From: Halapricum hydrolyticum
GTDB lineage: Archaea > Halobacteriota > Halobacteria > Halobacteriales > Haloarculaceae
Assembly: GCF_025517535.1 (NCBI RefSeq)
Contig: NZ_JAOPKC010000001.1
Coordinates: 62,001 to 126,000 of the forward strand
Reading direction: 5' to 3'
Length of the DNA stretch: 64,000 nucleotides
Below are positions 8,634-17,436 of the stretch, one piece after another. How positions within the stretch are numbered: the first letter of the stretch is position 1; the number at the start of each line of letters is the position of its first letter. A program made the position numbers and the translations under genes. The notes under the pieces are model-generated. The model was not told the DNA's origin. It did no database searches and was given only the letters and a program-made list of their open reading frames with translations.

Positions 8634-10697
8634 ATGGAGCCTCCGATCGACTTTCAGGTACCCAGCGACAAGGACGCGATCGCGAGTACACCGGCGGGTG
8701 ACGGCCAGGACGTGCTGGTGTCGGCCAATTGCTACGCTGCGAACCCCCGGGTCGACGCCGAGGGGGCGATCATCGAGGAGACGTCCGCGTTCCGCTCTGA
8801 CGTCGAACTGTTCTACGACTACCATACGTTGCTGTGGGATCCCGAGCGCGAGCAGACACTGGACAACCGAGATGACGCCGTCGCGAGCGACGTCGACTGG
8901 GCGTCCAGCCGCGTCCCCGAGATCCATCTCGACAACGAGTTCGTCTTCGCCGATGGGATGGGTGTGACCCTCTCCCAGCGGGTCGTCGAGAGCGTCGATC
9001 GCTGCTCGATGACGATCCACAGCGAGGCCACCTTCGAGGAAGCCGGCGACCGGACGCTGTACACGTTGCTCAACTTCGGAATCAACGGCCACAGTCACGA
9101 GGATCCCAACGCCGTCCACGAGGCGCAGGCGCGGTGCACCCCCGACCACGACGTGATCGTGGCCGATGACGACGACCGCTTTCTGGCGATCGTTCAGGAA
9201 CACGACGGAAAGCGGCGCTTCGACGGCTATCGGATCGGTCACGCTGGCGAGTCGACCGGCCGCGAGCGCAGCGCCTGGGCAGAGATCTACGAGGACAACA
9301 ACGGCTGGCTCACCAATTCCACAGCAGGCGCGGGCGATCTGGACGGCGGGTTCGGCCTGTTCGTCGAGGACGTCGAGCGGGTCGAGTGGACGACCGCCAT
9401 CGGCTTCGCCCACGACGCCGAGTCGGCTATCGATCACGCAGTCGCGGCTCTCGACGCCGGGTACGAGACCGATCGAGCGGCCTTCGCCGACGCCTGGGAA
9501 TCCTGGCACGCGAGCGTCACAACTGCACCCACCGGCGAGGAAGCGGTCGACGATCGCTACGAGCGGTCGTTGACCGCTCTCCGGGCCGCTCGCGACAACT
9601 CCGGAGGGATGGTCGCCGGCGCGTTCAAGCCCAAGAACATGACCTACAGGTTTATCTGGCCGCGCGATCAGGTGATCATGATCCAGGCGCTGCTGGCGGC
9701 TGGCGCTGATCGGGAAGCTCGGGACGCCGTCGCGTGGCTGGATGACGTCCAGATCACCGGTGACGTGGTAGACGACCGCGGAATCGAACGTCACGGCACC
9801 TGGTGGCAGAACTACTATACGGACGGCTCGTCCCACTGGACTGCCCTCCAACTCGACCAGGTCGGCGGGCCGATCTACGCCCACTGGCTGACCTGGCAGG
9901 CGACCGGCGACGACGACGTCCTCGATGCACACTACGATATGTCTCGCCGTGCTGCGGAGTTCCTGCTGGGGTGGGACAACGGCTGGGGGTTTCCTGACGC
10001 TCATCAGGACCCCTGGGAAGAGACATGGGGCCACTCCACGGAGGGATCGGCGGCCGCCATCGCGGGCCTGCGGTGTATGGCCGAGCTGGCCGAGGCCCGG
10101 GGTGAGGACGAGTTCGCAGTCCGGTGTCGCAAGCAGGCTGACGTGTGGGCGGACAACTTCGAGACGTACTGCTACCGGACGGGGACGCCCTACGGAGACC
10201 ACTTCGTGACTGCCGACAGACCGGAACACGGTGGCGACCCTGCACCCGACGCCCGGCCCGACGCGGCCGCGTTCATGGCCTACTGGCCGTGGAACGTCGT
10301 CGCTGCGGACGCCGACACGATGCGCTCGACGGTCGAACTGACCGAGGATCCGGCGTGGGTGGCCGAAGAGACGCCTTGCATCGGTCGCTATCCTGGTGAC
10401 CGATACACGCCAACCGGCGGACCGGACGATGGCGGCTGGCCCCTGTGTGAAGCCTACGCCGACGTGGTCCGCTGGCAGAGCGGTCTCGATCCGGACGCGG
10501 TAACAACACATGTCCGCGAGCACGCCAGTGAGTGGACGACCACGGCAAACCTGCTCCCCGAGCGGGTCGCGAGTGACGGCACGGTCGACTGGAACTCGAA
10601 CCTCCAGTGGAGTCAGGCGACGTACGTCTTGCTGGTCGAGAGCCACCTCCGCGGGGAGCCGTACGGGCTCGCTCCGGGACGGACCGATAGCTCGTGA
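8634..10697 (+). CDS. Glycoside hydrolase family 15 (glucoamylase/trehalase-like)
   Basis: Predicted exo-acting glucan 1,4-alpha-glucosidase releasing glucose from maltodextrins (trehalase activity is the main alternative within GH15). Residues 1-270 form the N-terminal beta-sandwich seen in prokaryotic GH15 enzymes; the rest is the (alpha/alpha)6 barrel with MTYRFIWPRDQ near 336-346, the general-acid segment PWEETWG near 460 and the general-base segment LLPERV near 640. 687 residues, no signal peptide, so cytoplasmic. The ATG at 8634 (MEPPIDFQVPS) is preferred to the upstream in-frame codons, which have no homology. With the two GH13 genes it forms an alpha-glucan degradation set. Confidence 0.9.
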   Translation: MEPPIDFQVPSDKDAIASTPAGDGQDVLVSANCYAANPRVDAEGAIIEETSAFRSDVELFYDYHTLLWDPEREQTLDNRDDAVASDVDWASSRVPEIHLDNEFVFADGMGVTLSQRVVESVDRCSMTIHSEATFEEAGDRTLYTLLNFGINGHSHEDPNAVHEAQARCTPDHDVIVADDDDRFLAIVQEHDGKRRFDGYRIGHAGESTGRERSAWAEIYEDNNGWLTNSTAGAGDLDGGFGLFVEDVERVEWTTAIGFAHDAESAIDHAVAALDAGYETDRAAFADAWESWHASVTTAPTGEEAVDDRYERSLTALRAARDNSGGMVAGAFKPKNMTYRFIWPRDQVIMIQALLAAGADREARDAVAWLDDVQITGDVVDDRGIERHGTWWQNYYTDGSSHWTALQLDQVGGPIYAHWLTWQATGDDDVLDAHYDMSRRAAEFLLGWDNGWGFPDAHQDPWEETWGHSTEGSAAAIAGLRCMAELAEARGEDEFAVRCRKQADVWADNFETYCYRTGTPYGDHFVTADRPEHGGDPAPDARPDAAAFMAYWPWNVVAADADTMRSTVELTEDPAWVAEETPCIGRYPGDRYTPTGGPDDGGWPLCEAYADVVRWQSGLDPDAVTTHVREHASEWTTTANLLPERVASDGTVDWNSNLQWSQATYVLLVESHLRGEPYGLAPGRTDSS

Positions 10698-10907
10698 GAC
10701 TGCGCCTGACGAGAATGTAGCAAACGTGCCGAAGATGGGAGAGCGGACGAGGTGTGGGGTTGACCGGGAGTGGCCGTCCGGACGGCCGTAGCGGCGTGGC
10801 CGAGCAGCGAGGCGGGTCGAGTCTATGCCGGCGTTGACGAGAAAAGCGTCGTACCGGCATTCGCCTCTAGGGACCACCGGCTTATAAAAGACAGTGTCTC
10901 ACTGCCC
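10698..10907. promoter_or_regulatory. Convergent gap holding a strong palindromic TATA element
   Basis: 210 bp between the convergent ends of the GH15 gene and the nitrilase gene. CTTATAAAAG at about 10881-10890 is a good archaeal TATA sequence readable in both directions, yet neither neighbouring gene starts here. No ORF above noise lies downstream on either strand; an antisense or small RNA start is possible. Confidence 0.3.
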
Positions 10908-11717
10908 TCATCGGCGGTCGGCCAGAGCCGGGAACTCCGAGCGCACCTCGGCGATCCGTTCGGGAACGGCTTCCGCCGTCACGAGCGTCGGTTCGTCGCC
11001 GGAACTCGAGAGCCTGGTCCCCCAGGGGTCAAAGACCGTCGAACGACCGAGCAACTCGGCTTCCTCGAAGCGACCGACGCCGTTGGCGGCTGCGACGTAC
11101 GCGAGGTTCTCGACGGCCCGCGCCCGGGGCAGTAGCTGCCAGTGCTCGACGCGGGGGTACGGCCACGCACTCGGGACGACTATCAGTTCTGCGCCGTCGG
11201 CCACGAGGTCACGGTACAGCTCCGGAAACCGGAGGTCGTAGCAGGTCGTCACGCCGATCGTCAGCTCACCGAGTTCGGCGACTGGAAGTCGCTCCCCGGG
11301 CGTCAGCAACTCCTGCTCGGCGGAGTCGTATCCGAACAGGTGATGCTTTCGATACACCAGTCGTCGCTGGCCGTCGGCGTCGAACAGCACGGCAGTGTTG
11401 GCCAGTCCTTCCTCGCTCGGAACCGTCACATCGGTCTCCGCGGCGGTTGCCTCCAGCTCTTCGACGATGGTTCCAGCGAGGACGGCGACGTTCTCCGCCG
11501 TTGCGACGGCCCTGATGCGTTCGAGCGTCGGGCCCCCCAGCGACTCGGCGCTGCGGGCATAGTCTCCGAAGGAGAAGTAACTGACCGTGAACAGTTCGGG
11601 CAGGACTACCAGTTCGGCACCGTCGTCGGCTGCCCGCTCTACTGCGTCAACGGCCCGCTCGAGGTTCGCGTCCGTGGCCGCCGGCTCGATCTCGATCTGT
11701 GCGAGTGTGAGTTTCAT
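10908..11717 (-). CDS. Carbon-nitrogen hydrolase (nitrilase superfamily)
   Basis: 269 residues with the complete nitrilase triad: Glu41 in VVLPELF, Lys124 in VYRKHHLFG and Cys159 in TTCYDLRFPE. The RFPE after the nucleophile is typical of the omega-amidase/Nit1-Nit2 and related branches, which hydrolyse small amides; the exact substrate is not determinable. Its start ATG overlaps the stop of the upstream SRPBCC gene by 4 nt (ATGA), so the two are co-transcribed and probably translationally coupled. Confidence 0.9.
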   Translation of the reverse strand: MKLTLAQIEIEPAATDANLERAVDAVERAADDGAELVVLPELFTVSYFSFGDYARSAESLGGPTLERIRAVATAENVAVLAGTIVEELEATAAETDVTVPSEEGLANTAVLFDADGQRRLVYRKHHLFGYDSAEQELLTPGERLPVAELGELTIGVTTCYDLRFPELYRDLVADGAELIVVPSAWPYPRVEHWQLLPRARAVENLAYVAAANGVGRFEEAELLGRSTVFDPWGTRLSSSGDEPTLVTAEAVPERIAEVRSEFPALADRR

Positions 11718-12148
11718 AGCCTGAGACCGAGATCCTCGAACAGGGCGTCTTCGAGGTTGTCGAACTCCGCTTCGAGGTTCCGCTTGAAGAAGCGTTCGAC
11801 GCCCGGGACGCGTCCTTCGACGGTGAAGCGGTTGGTCAGTTGCGTCCCCTCTTCGGTTCGTTCGAGTTCGTGTTCGCCGGTGACGTGCATCACCTTCGAG
11901 CGGCCAGTAAACTTAACGTATTCTGGTGGGTCGCGTGTCACGTCCTCGGTCTCGACATTGATCGTCCGGTTGATCAGCGGGATCGGGAGCTTGATCTTCC
12001 AGGTCGCCTTGCGACCGTCATCGTCGTCGAGCTGGAAGTCAGTCACCACGCTGATCGGGCGAGCCCGTTTCTCGGGATCGACGATGAATGCCCAGACGCG
12101 CTCCGGCGGTGCCGGCACGGACACGACACGCTCGACCCGAATCGTCAT
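11714..12148 (-). CDS. SRPBCC-family (START/CoxG-like) protein
   Basis: 144 residues. The N-terminal MTIRVERVVSVPAPPERVWAF and the following alternating strands fit the helix-grip fold of the SRPBCC superfamily (polyketide cyclase/CoxG-like), small cytosolic proteins that bind hydrophobic ligands. Ligand unknown. It heads a two-gene operon with the nitrilase-family enzyme (4-nt overlap). Confidence 0.8.
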   Translation of the reverse strand: MTIRVERVVSVPAPPERVWAFIVDPEKRARPISVVTDFQLDDDDGRKATWKIKLPIPLINRTINVETEDVTRDPPEYVKFTGRSKVMHVTGEHELERTEEGTQLTNRFTVEGRVPGVERFFKRNLEAEFDNLEDALFEDLGLRL

Positions 12149-12184
12149 ACCCGGCCTACGGACCGCGGGAGCAAAAAAGGCCGC

Positions 12185-12409
12185 CTATCCTCGTGTGACT
12201 CGCCAGGTCGTCGATCGGGCGCGCCCCCACTTTTCGATGTCGACCTCATCGGCCTTCTCGGCGAGCTTCGGCAGGCGTACGCCGACCTGCTTCGCCGAGA
12301 GCCCGATCCCTTCGGCGATCTGTTTCGCCCGGAGATAGGCTTCGCCACCTGCGGCACGCTCGCGGACGTACTCCAGGATCCGCTGTTCTTCCTCGCTGAA
12401 CTCGCCCAT
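12185..12409 (-). CDS. Small winged-helix protein (DUF7123-like)
   Basis: 74 residues forming one compact winged helix: FSEEEQRILEYVRERAAGG, then the recognition-helix region LRAKQIAEGIGLSAKQVGVRL and a C-terminal wing rich in Trp/Arg. It resembles a conserved haloarchaeal single-domain DNA-binding family of unknown role. It stands between the SRPBCC operon and a small membrane protein gene, all on the minus strand. Confidence 0.75.
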   Translation of the reverse strand: MGEFSEEEQRILEYVRERAAGGEAYLRAKQIAEGIGLSAKQVGVRLPKLAEKADEVDIEKWGRARSTTWRVTRG

Positions 12410-12445
12410 GCACGACGATACGTGCTGTACGGTAAAAATCGTTTG

Positions 12446-12634
12446 CTACTCGCCGTAGACGTGTAGCGCGCCGATCGCGATCGATCCCGCGATCACAGCG
12501 ACGGCGAACCCTGTCGCCGCGAACACTTGATCGTCGACAGCGAGATACATCACTGCGGCACCGGCCAGTGCGAGTGTGCCGAACAACATACCGAGGCCGA
12601 TCCCCATGTCCGAACTCCCGGCAGTTTCGCTCAT
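12446..12634 (-). CDS. Small two-helix membrane protein (DUF7525-like)
   Basis: 62 residues with two predicted transmembrane segments (about 11-31 and 36-57) separated by a short DDQ turn; no charged catalytic residues. This matches a short conserved haloarchaeal membrane family without known function. It lies just downstream of the AbrB-PhoU regulator gene (30-nt gap) and may share its transcript. Confidence 0.7.
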   Translation of the reverse strand: MSETAGSSDMGIGLGMLFGTLALAGAAVMYLAVDDQVFAATGFAVAVIAGSIAIGALHVYGE

Positions 12635-12664
12635 GCCCTTCGATACCGGCAGTCGCTACTTAAC

Positions 12665-13714
12665 TCATTCGCCGGTCGGCGTCCGGATCGTCGTGTGCTC
12701 GCTCTCCTCGTTGAGCGCGAGGTTCGTCGCGATCTCGGCGTTCCGGACGGCGTATTCGGCCGTCTGCTGGAGGCTGACGAGCACCTCTCTGATCTCGAGG
12801 AGGTCCGTGTTGCTCATCTCGGGCAGGTCCGCGAGGATGTTCTGGACGCAGTCCTCGACCTCCGCGTACTGCTTGCGGACCTCGATCGCGGCGTTGTAAT
12901 CGCGCTCGACGGCGGCGTGAGCGGCCTGCTCGGTCATCTCGTTCACCTGATCGGTGAAATCGCGGATCCGCTTCATCGTCGAGGAATCGACCGTCAGCGA
13001 GTGGTCTTCGGCTCCCAGCGCGATCTCGGCGATGTCCTCGGCGTTGTCGGCAGTCAGTTCGAGGTTCTTCGCGATCGAGCGGTAGCCGATCAGCGGGAAG
13101 CCGTCCTCCAGTCCAACGGCCCGCGCGAGGTTGGGGTTCTGGTAAGCAGTGAAGATCAACCGGAGCATGAGCACGAAGATCTTGTTGGCCTGCCGCTCCC
13201 GGTTGAGCGCACGCTGTGCGAGGTCGGGGTTGCCGTGTGCGAGCGCCTTGATCCCCTCGTTGCGCATCGTCGATCCCGTCGATTCCAGGCGCTCGATGAG
13301 GTTGTCGAGCGTGAAGTCCTCGGCGTCGACCGAACACCGGATCGCGATCCGATCGGGCGTCTCCTCGATGACGCCTAGCCCCATCAGCTGGGTCTCGGCG
13401 TTGTAGACGGCGTTGATGTGCTCGCTGGACAGTGTCTCTCCCTCGCCAGCGTCGACGTGGATGATCCGCCGTCCGAGCACGTACTGGGCGACGATCGCCC
13501 GTTCCAGACTGTCGGCGTCCAGATCCGCGACGTGAATGACTGCTTCCGACTCCTCGGACTGGACGGACTCGGGCAGCACCGTCAGCGTTCCCTTGTCGCC
13601 GATCCGCAACGAGACCTCGTCGCCCTTCTCGACGCCCTGGTTCGTGGTCCATTCCGCCGGCAACGTCATCGCGAGCGTCGACGGCCCCAGTCGCTGTACT
13701 TTCCGGGTTTCCAT
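12665..13714 (-). CDS. AbrB-PhoU fusion phosphate-uptake regulator
   Basis: 349 residues. An N-terminal SpoVT/AbrB DNA-binding swapped hairpin (1-45; RKVQRLGPSTLAMTLPAEW) is fused to a tandem PhoU-type helical region (about 110-330). Archaeal proteins of this layout regulate phosphate uptake or signalling. The start at 13714 (METRKVQRL) is set by the AbrB domain; an upstream in-frame ATG at 13774 adds 20 non-conserved residues. No pst genes are adjacent. Confidence 0.85.
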   Translation of the reverse strand: METRKVQRLGPSTLAMTLPAEWTTNQGVEKGDEVSLRIGDKGTLTVLPESVQSEESEAVIHVADLDADSLERAIVAQYVLGRRIIHVDAGEGETLSSEHINAVYNAETQLMGLGVIEETPDRIAIRCSVDAEDFTLDNLIERLESTGSTMRNEGIKALAHGNPDLAQRALNRERQANKIFVLMLRLIFTAYQNPNLARAVGLEDGFPLIGYRSIAKNLELTADNAEDIAEIALGAEDHSLTVDSSTMKRIRDFTDQVNEMTEQAAHAAVERDYNAAIEVRKQYAEVEDCVQNILADLPEMSNTDLLEIREVLVSLQQTAEYAVRNAEIATNLALNEESEHTTIRTPTGE

Positions 13715-13852
13715 ATGCCCTTTATGATCGGCAGTATATCTTAACCTTGTGCATATACGTCCATATTTGGTCATTTGTCAACCCATGTCTATACATCTCG
13801 TATTGCGCGCACGGTGCGGGCTCCCCGGCGGTCGCAGCGTGTCGCTCCCTGA

Positions 13853-14932
13853 CTAGACGATTTCCATGAGACGGCGCTCGAAGCGCCCGACGCGGACCCG
13901 TTGCCACCCGCGCAACTGCTCGTCCAGGTCGGCGTCTCCGGTATCGACCCGGAGCACGCCCAGCTGGTCGGCTTTCCGCCGTGACGCGACGATCTCGATC
14001 TCGCACTGGCGGATCACGGACGGCGAGAGCTGCTGGTTCCCGCGGCCGAAGACGAACCCCTGCCCGCCGATCGGCGAGACGACGATGACGTTGTCCTCGC
14101 CGAGCGCGTCGAGGATCTCGCTCTCGCGTGCGTCTTCGGCCAGTAATTCGCCGTCACGCCAGACGTCGACTCCCAGCGGCGCCCCCTCGAATCCGAGTTC
14201 CGTCTTGATCGCACCGACGGTGCCGCCGGGTCCGAGCACGTACGTAACGTCGGGCCGGACCTCTTCGGCGAACCCCTCGGCGACGGCCTCGACCGTCCCG
14301 CCAGCGAGTTGCTTGCTCGACTGGCGCTGTTGGGCCCGTGGGACGGTCACGACGGCGTGTAACTCCGAGCGGACCCGTCCGTCCCGGTAGGCGTCCTCGT
14401 CGATGTCGTTGACTTCGCCGTCCGTGACAGCCTCGAAGGTCGCGGCGACCCGCCCGGCGGCGCGTGGCGTCACGCCGAAGACCGACGAGTAGACCTTGAC
14501 GCCCGCGGGCACGCCGAAGACTGGCACGTCCGCACCGTCGAGTGCTTCGGCGACGTCGACAGCCGTCCCGTCGCCGCCGACGAAAACGATCAGATCGACG
14601 TCACGGTCGAGAAGCGATCGGACGGCCGCGCGCGTGTCGGCGGCAGTCGTCTCGCCGATGTCGGCGTCGGGACCGGCTTCGGGCTCGCCGACGACCTCGG
14701 GATCGAACCCCGCATCGCGCGCCACGGATTCTCCCATGACGCCGGCATACGTCAGGAGCGCGATGTCGACGCCGGTCGCGGCCATCGCGTCGAGCGCTTC
14801 TCGCACGCGGTCGGGGGCACGTGGTCGGGCACCACGCTCCCGGGCCTGCTGCAGTCTATCGTCGGTGCCTTTCAGCCCGACGCGCCCGCCCATGCCGGCG
14901 ATGGGATTGACGACGAACCCGATAGTGCGCAT
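13853..14932 (-). CDS. ATP-NAD/AcoX kinase family protein (COG3199-like)
   Basis: 359 residues. The start at 14932 gives MRTIGFVVNPIAGMGGRVGL, the canonical N-terminus of the family. The phosphate-binding GGDGT motif appears in VFVGGDGTAVDVAEAL (about 120) and a second glycine-rich segment VSPIGGQGFVFGRGN lies near 290. Members phosphorylate NAD or a related small molecule; the true NAD kinase of haloarchaea is usually a different gene, so the substrate is uncertain. Transcribed alone. Confidence 0.85.
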   Translation of the reverse strand: MRTIGFVVNPIAGMGGRVGLKGTDDRLQQARERGARPRAPDRVREALDAMAATGVDIALLTYAGVMGESVARDAGFDPEVVGEPEAGPDADIGETTAADTRAAVRSLLDRDVDLIVFVGGDGTAVDVAEALDGADVPVFGVPAGVKVYSSVFGVTPRAAGRVAATFEAVTDGEVNDIDEDAYRDGRVRSELHAVVTVPRAQQRQSSKQLAGGTVEAVAEGFAEEVRPDVTYVLGPGGTVGAIKTELGFEGAPLGVDVWRDGELLAEDARESEILDALGEDNVIVVSPIGGQGFVFGRGNQQLSPSVIRQCEIEIVASRRKADQLGVLRVDTGDADLDEQLRGWQRVRVGRFERRLMEIV

Positions 14933-15024
14933 ACTCGTACCACGGAGGCTCACCGGGAAAACGCCACGGTGTCCCACGGCGGGACAGCGCCCAGCCCGAT
15001 CCCTTCAGGAGTAGGTCGCCGACA

Positions 15025-15032
15025 TTTTTATA
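15025..15032 (+). promoter_or_regulatory. TATA box of the 40-residue peptide gene
   Basis: TTTTTATA centred 26 bp before the ATG at 15055, exactly the spacing expected for a leaderless archaeal transcript. It is the main independent support that the tiny downstream ORF is a gene. Confidence 0.65.
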
Positions 15033-15054
15033 CCTCGCTTGCGGAGTAGATGAT

Positions 15055-15177
15055 ATGCTCGTGCCACTCGCCGAAACAGCCGTCAACGGGGACGTGATCA
15101 ATCTCGCCGGGGCGATCGTCGCCATCGGGGGGCTCGTGTTGACCTACGCCTGGCTGCAGGAACTCTATCTTGACTGA
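15055..15177 (+). CDS. Small single-pass membrane peptide, 40 residues
   Basis: The ORF begins MLVPLAETAVNG and ends QELYLD. Residues about 13-33 form one transmembrane helix (NLAGAIVAIGGLVLTYAWL) followed by an acidic end. Codon use has G/C third positions like its neighbours. A strong TATA box sits 26 bp upstream, and the 3' end overlaps the end of the convergent CinA-type gene by 13 bp. No function can be assigned; small peptides of this kind often join larger membrane complexes. Confidence 0.6.
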   Translation: MLVPLAETAVNGDVINLAGAIVAIGGLVLTYAWLQELYLD

Positions 15178-15866
15178 CCGTCCGGCGCCTCGACGCGCTC
15201 GCGGAGCCACGACGCGGCGCTTTCGACGGTCGCGGCGTCGAAGCCGGTGATCTTCACCCTGACATCCTCGCCGGGATAGACGCCGACAGCGACGTCGAAG
15301 CGCTCGCGGAGGTCCTCGATCCGATCGAGCAGCGCGCTCTCCGGCTCGTCGGCAGTCACTGTCCTGGTGTGTTTGACCGTTCCGCTGAACTGCTCGGCGA
15401 TCTCGCCGAACATCCCGCGCATCTCTTCGGGGACGCCGGGAAGCACGTAGATATTCTCGACGTGACAGCCCGGCGCAACCCCGACCGGGTTCGGGATGAA
15501 CTCCCCGTCAGCAGGAATCTCGGCCGTCCCTTCCGTCAGGTCCTCGCGAGCGTACCCGCGCTGGGTTTCGATGTACTCCAGGGCCGCTTCGCTCGGTTCC
15601 ATCGACTGGCCGACGGCCGCTGCGACCGCGTCCATCGTCACGTCGTCGTGCGTGGGCCCGATCCCCCCGGTGACTAACACGGTGTCATATTCAGCGCGGT
15701 ACTCGTTGACGACCCGGGCGATGTCATCGACGCGATCCGGCACGACGGTGACGCGTTCGACGTCGACGCCCCGATCCGTTAGCTGGCGGGCGAGCCACGC
15801 AGCGTTCGTGTTGACGGTGTCGCCGACAAGCAACTCGTCGCCGACAGACACCAGCGCGACGCGCAT
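15165..15866 (-). CDS. CinA-type molybdopterin-binding-fold protein
   Basis: 233 residues: a MoaB/MogA-like domain (about 1-165; SVGDELLVGDTVNTNA, VLVTGGIGPTHDD, then the PG-containing loop VLPGVPEEMRGMF) plus a short C-terminal alpha/beta part. This is the N-terminal half of CinA (competence/damage-inducible protein A), without the NMN-amidohydrolase domain. In archaea such stand-alone forms have been linked to ADP-ribose/NMN salvage, but activity is not proven. The start at 15866 (MRVALVSVGDELL) matches the family; the upstream ORF extension is not conserved. Confidence 0.87.
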   Translation of the reverse strand: MRVALVSVGDELLVGDTVNTNAAWLARQLTDRGVDVERVTVVPDRVDDIARVVNEYRAEYDTVLVTGGIGPTHDDVTMDAVAAAVGQSMEPSEAALEYIETQRGYAREDLTEGTAEIPADGEFIPNPVGVAPGCHVENIYVLPGVPEEMRGMFGEIAEQFSGTVKHTRTVTADEPESALLDRIEDLRERFDVAVGVYPGEDVRVKITGFDAATVESAASWLRERVEAPDGQSR

Positions 15867-15932
15867 GCTCGACCGTTGTGGTCTCGACAGCAAAGGCGTG
15901 TCGCCCGATGGCCATCTCGATCGGGCCGGAAC

Positions 15933-16691
15933 CTACCGACCCATCCCCGGCGGTGGCCCTTCGTCGCGCAGGTCGTCGTCTTCGTCCTCGACGTCGAGTC
16001 CCACTTCTTCGCGCCGGTCCTGCAGCGTGCGGATCTGGAACCAGTAGTAGAGCCCGCCACCGAGTCCGACGAGTGCGAGCAGCGCGAACAGACCGCCGAA
16101 CAGCCACAGATCGCGCTCGAGATAGTACTCGACCGCCAGCTCGTCGCTATCGATGTCGTCCCAGGTGATGTGGACCCGCCCGTCGATCGTCTCGGTCTCG
16201 TAGCCGCCGGGAGAGACGTTCGAGAGGATCGGCACGCCGACGTCTGTCTTCGGCGGGAGTACGACCTCGTAGCTGCCGTCGACGAACGTCGCCGTCTGCA
16301 CGGTCTTGCCACTCTGCTCGACGGTGTACGCGAGTTTACCGGTGCGATTGGGGAGTTCCAGCCGGATCCGCTCGGCGTTTCTCGACACCTCGAACGCTTC
16401 GGCGTCGACGACCGTCCCGTCGGGATAGCGGAACTGCAACGCCCTGATCGGGAGCGGTTCGCGGTTGTTGAACATGTCCCGCTGGTGGAGTGACAGCGTC
16501 GATGTGTTGTGGATCTCATAGACGGCAGTGTAGCTGTCCCCGCCGATTCGGATCGTCCCGTTCGCAGTGGTGTCCCAGTCGTACTCGGCGTCTTCCTGTA
16601 ACTGGTCGTCAGACGGGCCGGAGCCGCCGAGACAACCCGCCAGAACGACGAGGGCGCCGAGACCGAAGAGTGCGAGGAGCCGACGATTCAT
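15933..16691 (-). CDS. Membrane-anchored lipoprotein (DUF5803-like)
   Basis: 252 residues. The N-terminus is a lipoprotein signal (ALVVLAGCLGG with the acylated Cys at 20). The extracytoplasmic beta-rich region (30-195) is followed by a transmembrane helix (about 198-220) and a charged cytoplasmic tail. This two-anchor layout corresponds to a conserved haloarchaeal family of unknown role. It lies head to tail with the CinA-type gene. Confidence 0.75.
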   Translation of the reverse strand: MNRRLLALFGLGALVVLAGCLGGSGPSDDQLQEDAEYDWDTTANGTIRIGGDSYTAVYEIHNTSTLSLHQRDMFNNREPLPIRALQFRYPDGTVVDAEAFEVSRNAERIRLELPNRTGKLAYTVEQSGKTVQTATFVDGSYEVVLPPKTDVGVPILSNVSPGGYETETIDGRVHITWDDIDSDELAVEYYLERDLWLFGGLFALLALVGLGGGLYYWFQIRTLQDRREEVGLDVEDEDDDLRDEGPPPGMGR

Positions 16692-16764
16692 GATAGCTGT
16701 TGTAAGCCAATTCCGCGTCGGCTGTCACGCAGCAGGCGGTCGCACCGGTGCATAACGGTCACTA

Positions 16765-17436
16765 TCATGGAACGACAGCGAGCAACTCCGCGGAGAGATA
16801 CGACCCGATACTCGAGAGCAGCCCCGGCGGGTCGGTATCTTCCGTGCAGACGATACTCTGTTCAAGCAGTCCAAGCCGTTCGACGGTGACGATGTCCTGG
16901 GCGTGGCCGGCGCGGTTGACCGTCGCCCGGACTTCGGCCCGCGTGGCGCTGTTGACGTTGACCCGGCCGTTGCCGCGCGTCCACTCGTAGAGGCGATCGC
17001 GTTCCTCGTCTGCCAGTCGCGTCGGACCGTCTTCCTGGGGAACGAACCGTAGTGGGAGATGCTGGACGAGGCCGAACCGCGTCCGGATCTGCTCGGGCGA
17101 TCCCGGTCCGAGACCAAGCTCGGAAGCCGGCACGTGGACCTCTCGGCCAGCGTCGAGATAGAACCCATCGTCGTCCCATCGTTCGAGCGTGCCGACGTGT
17201 CCCTCTCCTGGCGTGAGGTGTGGCGTAATCTCGCCGAACTCCTCGCGCAGGAGGTTTTGAGCGACCGTTTCGTCGTCTCCCTCGACTGTCACCGACGGGA
17301 AGTCGTCGTCGCGAACACCGACGTCGTAGGTCACGTCCAGCTCGCCCAGCAGGTTCTCGACCTGCGAGGTCAGCGAGTCGAGCGCTCGCTGGCGGGCGTC
17401 GCCGGCGACGTAACACTTGGTTGCAAGGATGACCAT
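16765..17436 (-). CDS. DUF2110 family protein
   Basis: 223 residues, starting MVILATKCYVAGDARQR at 17436; the start codon shares one base with the tfe stop (TGATG), so it is translationally coupled to tfe. Sequence and length match DUF2110, an archaeal family always found close to tfe and possibly connected with transcription or RNA processing. Residues 90-125 look like an S1-like or OB strand set (GHVGTLERWDDDGFYLDAG). No catalytic motif is apparent. Confidence 0.85.
   Translation of the reverse strand: MVILATKCYVAGDARQRALDSLTSQVENLLGELDVTYDVGVRDDDFPSVTVEGDDETVAQNLLREEFGEITPHLTPGEGHVGTLERWDDDGFYLDAGREVHVPASELGLGPGSPEQIRTRFGLVQHLPLRFVPQEDGPTRLADEERDRLYEWTRGNGRVNVNSATRAEVRATVNRAGHAQDIVTVERLGLLEQSIVCTEDTDPPGLLSSIGSYLSAELLAVVP

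Noticed and set aside
8622..10877. 751-codon open frame on the minus strand opposite the GH15 gene
   Set aside because: No motif or domain is recognisable; high-GC haloarchaeal genes routinely leave long antisense frames. The plus-strand GH15 reading is clear.
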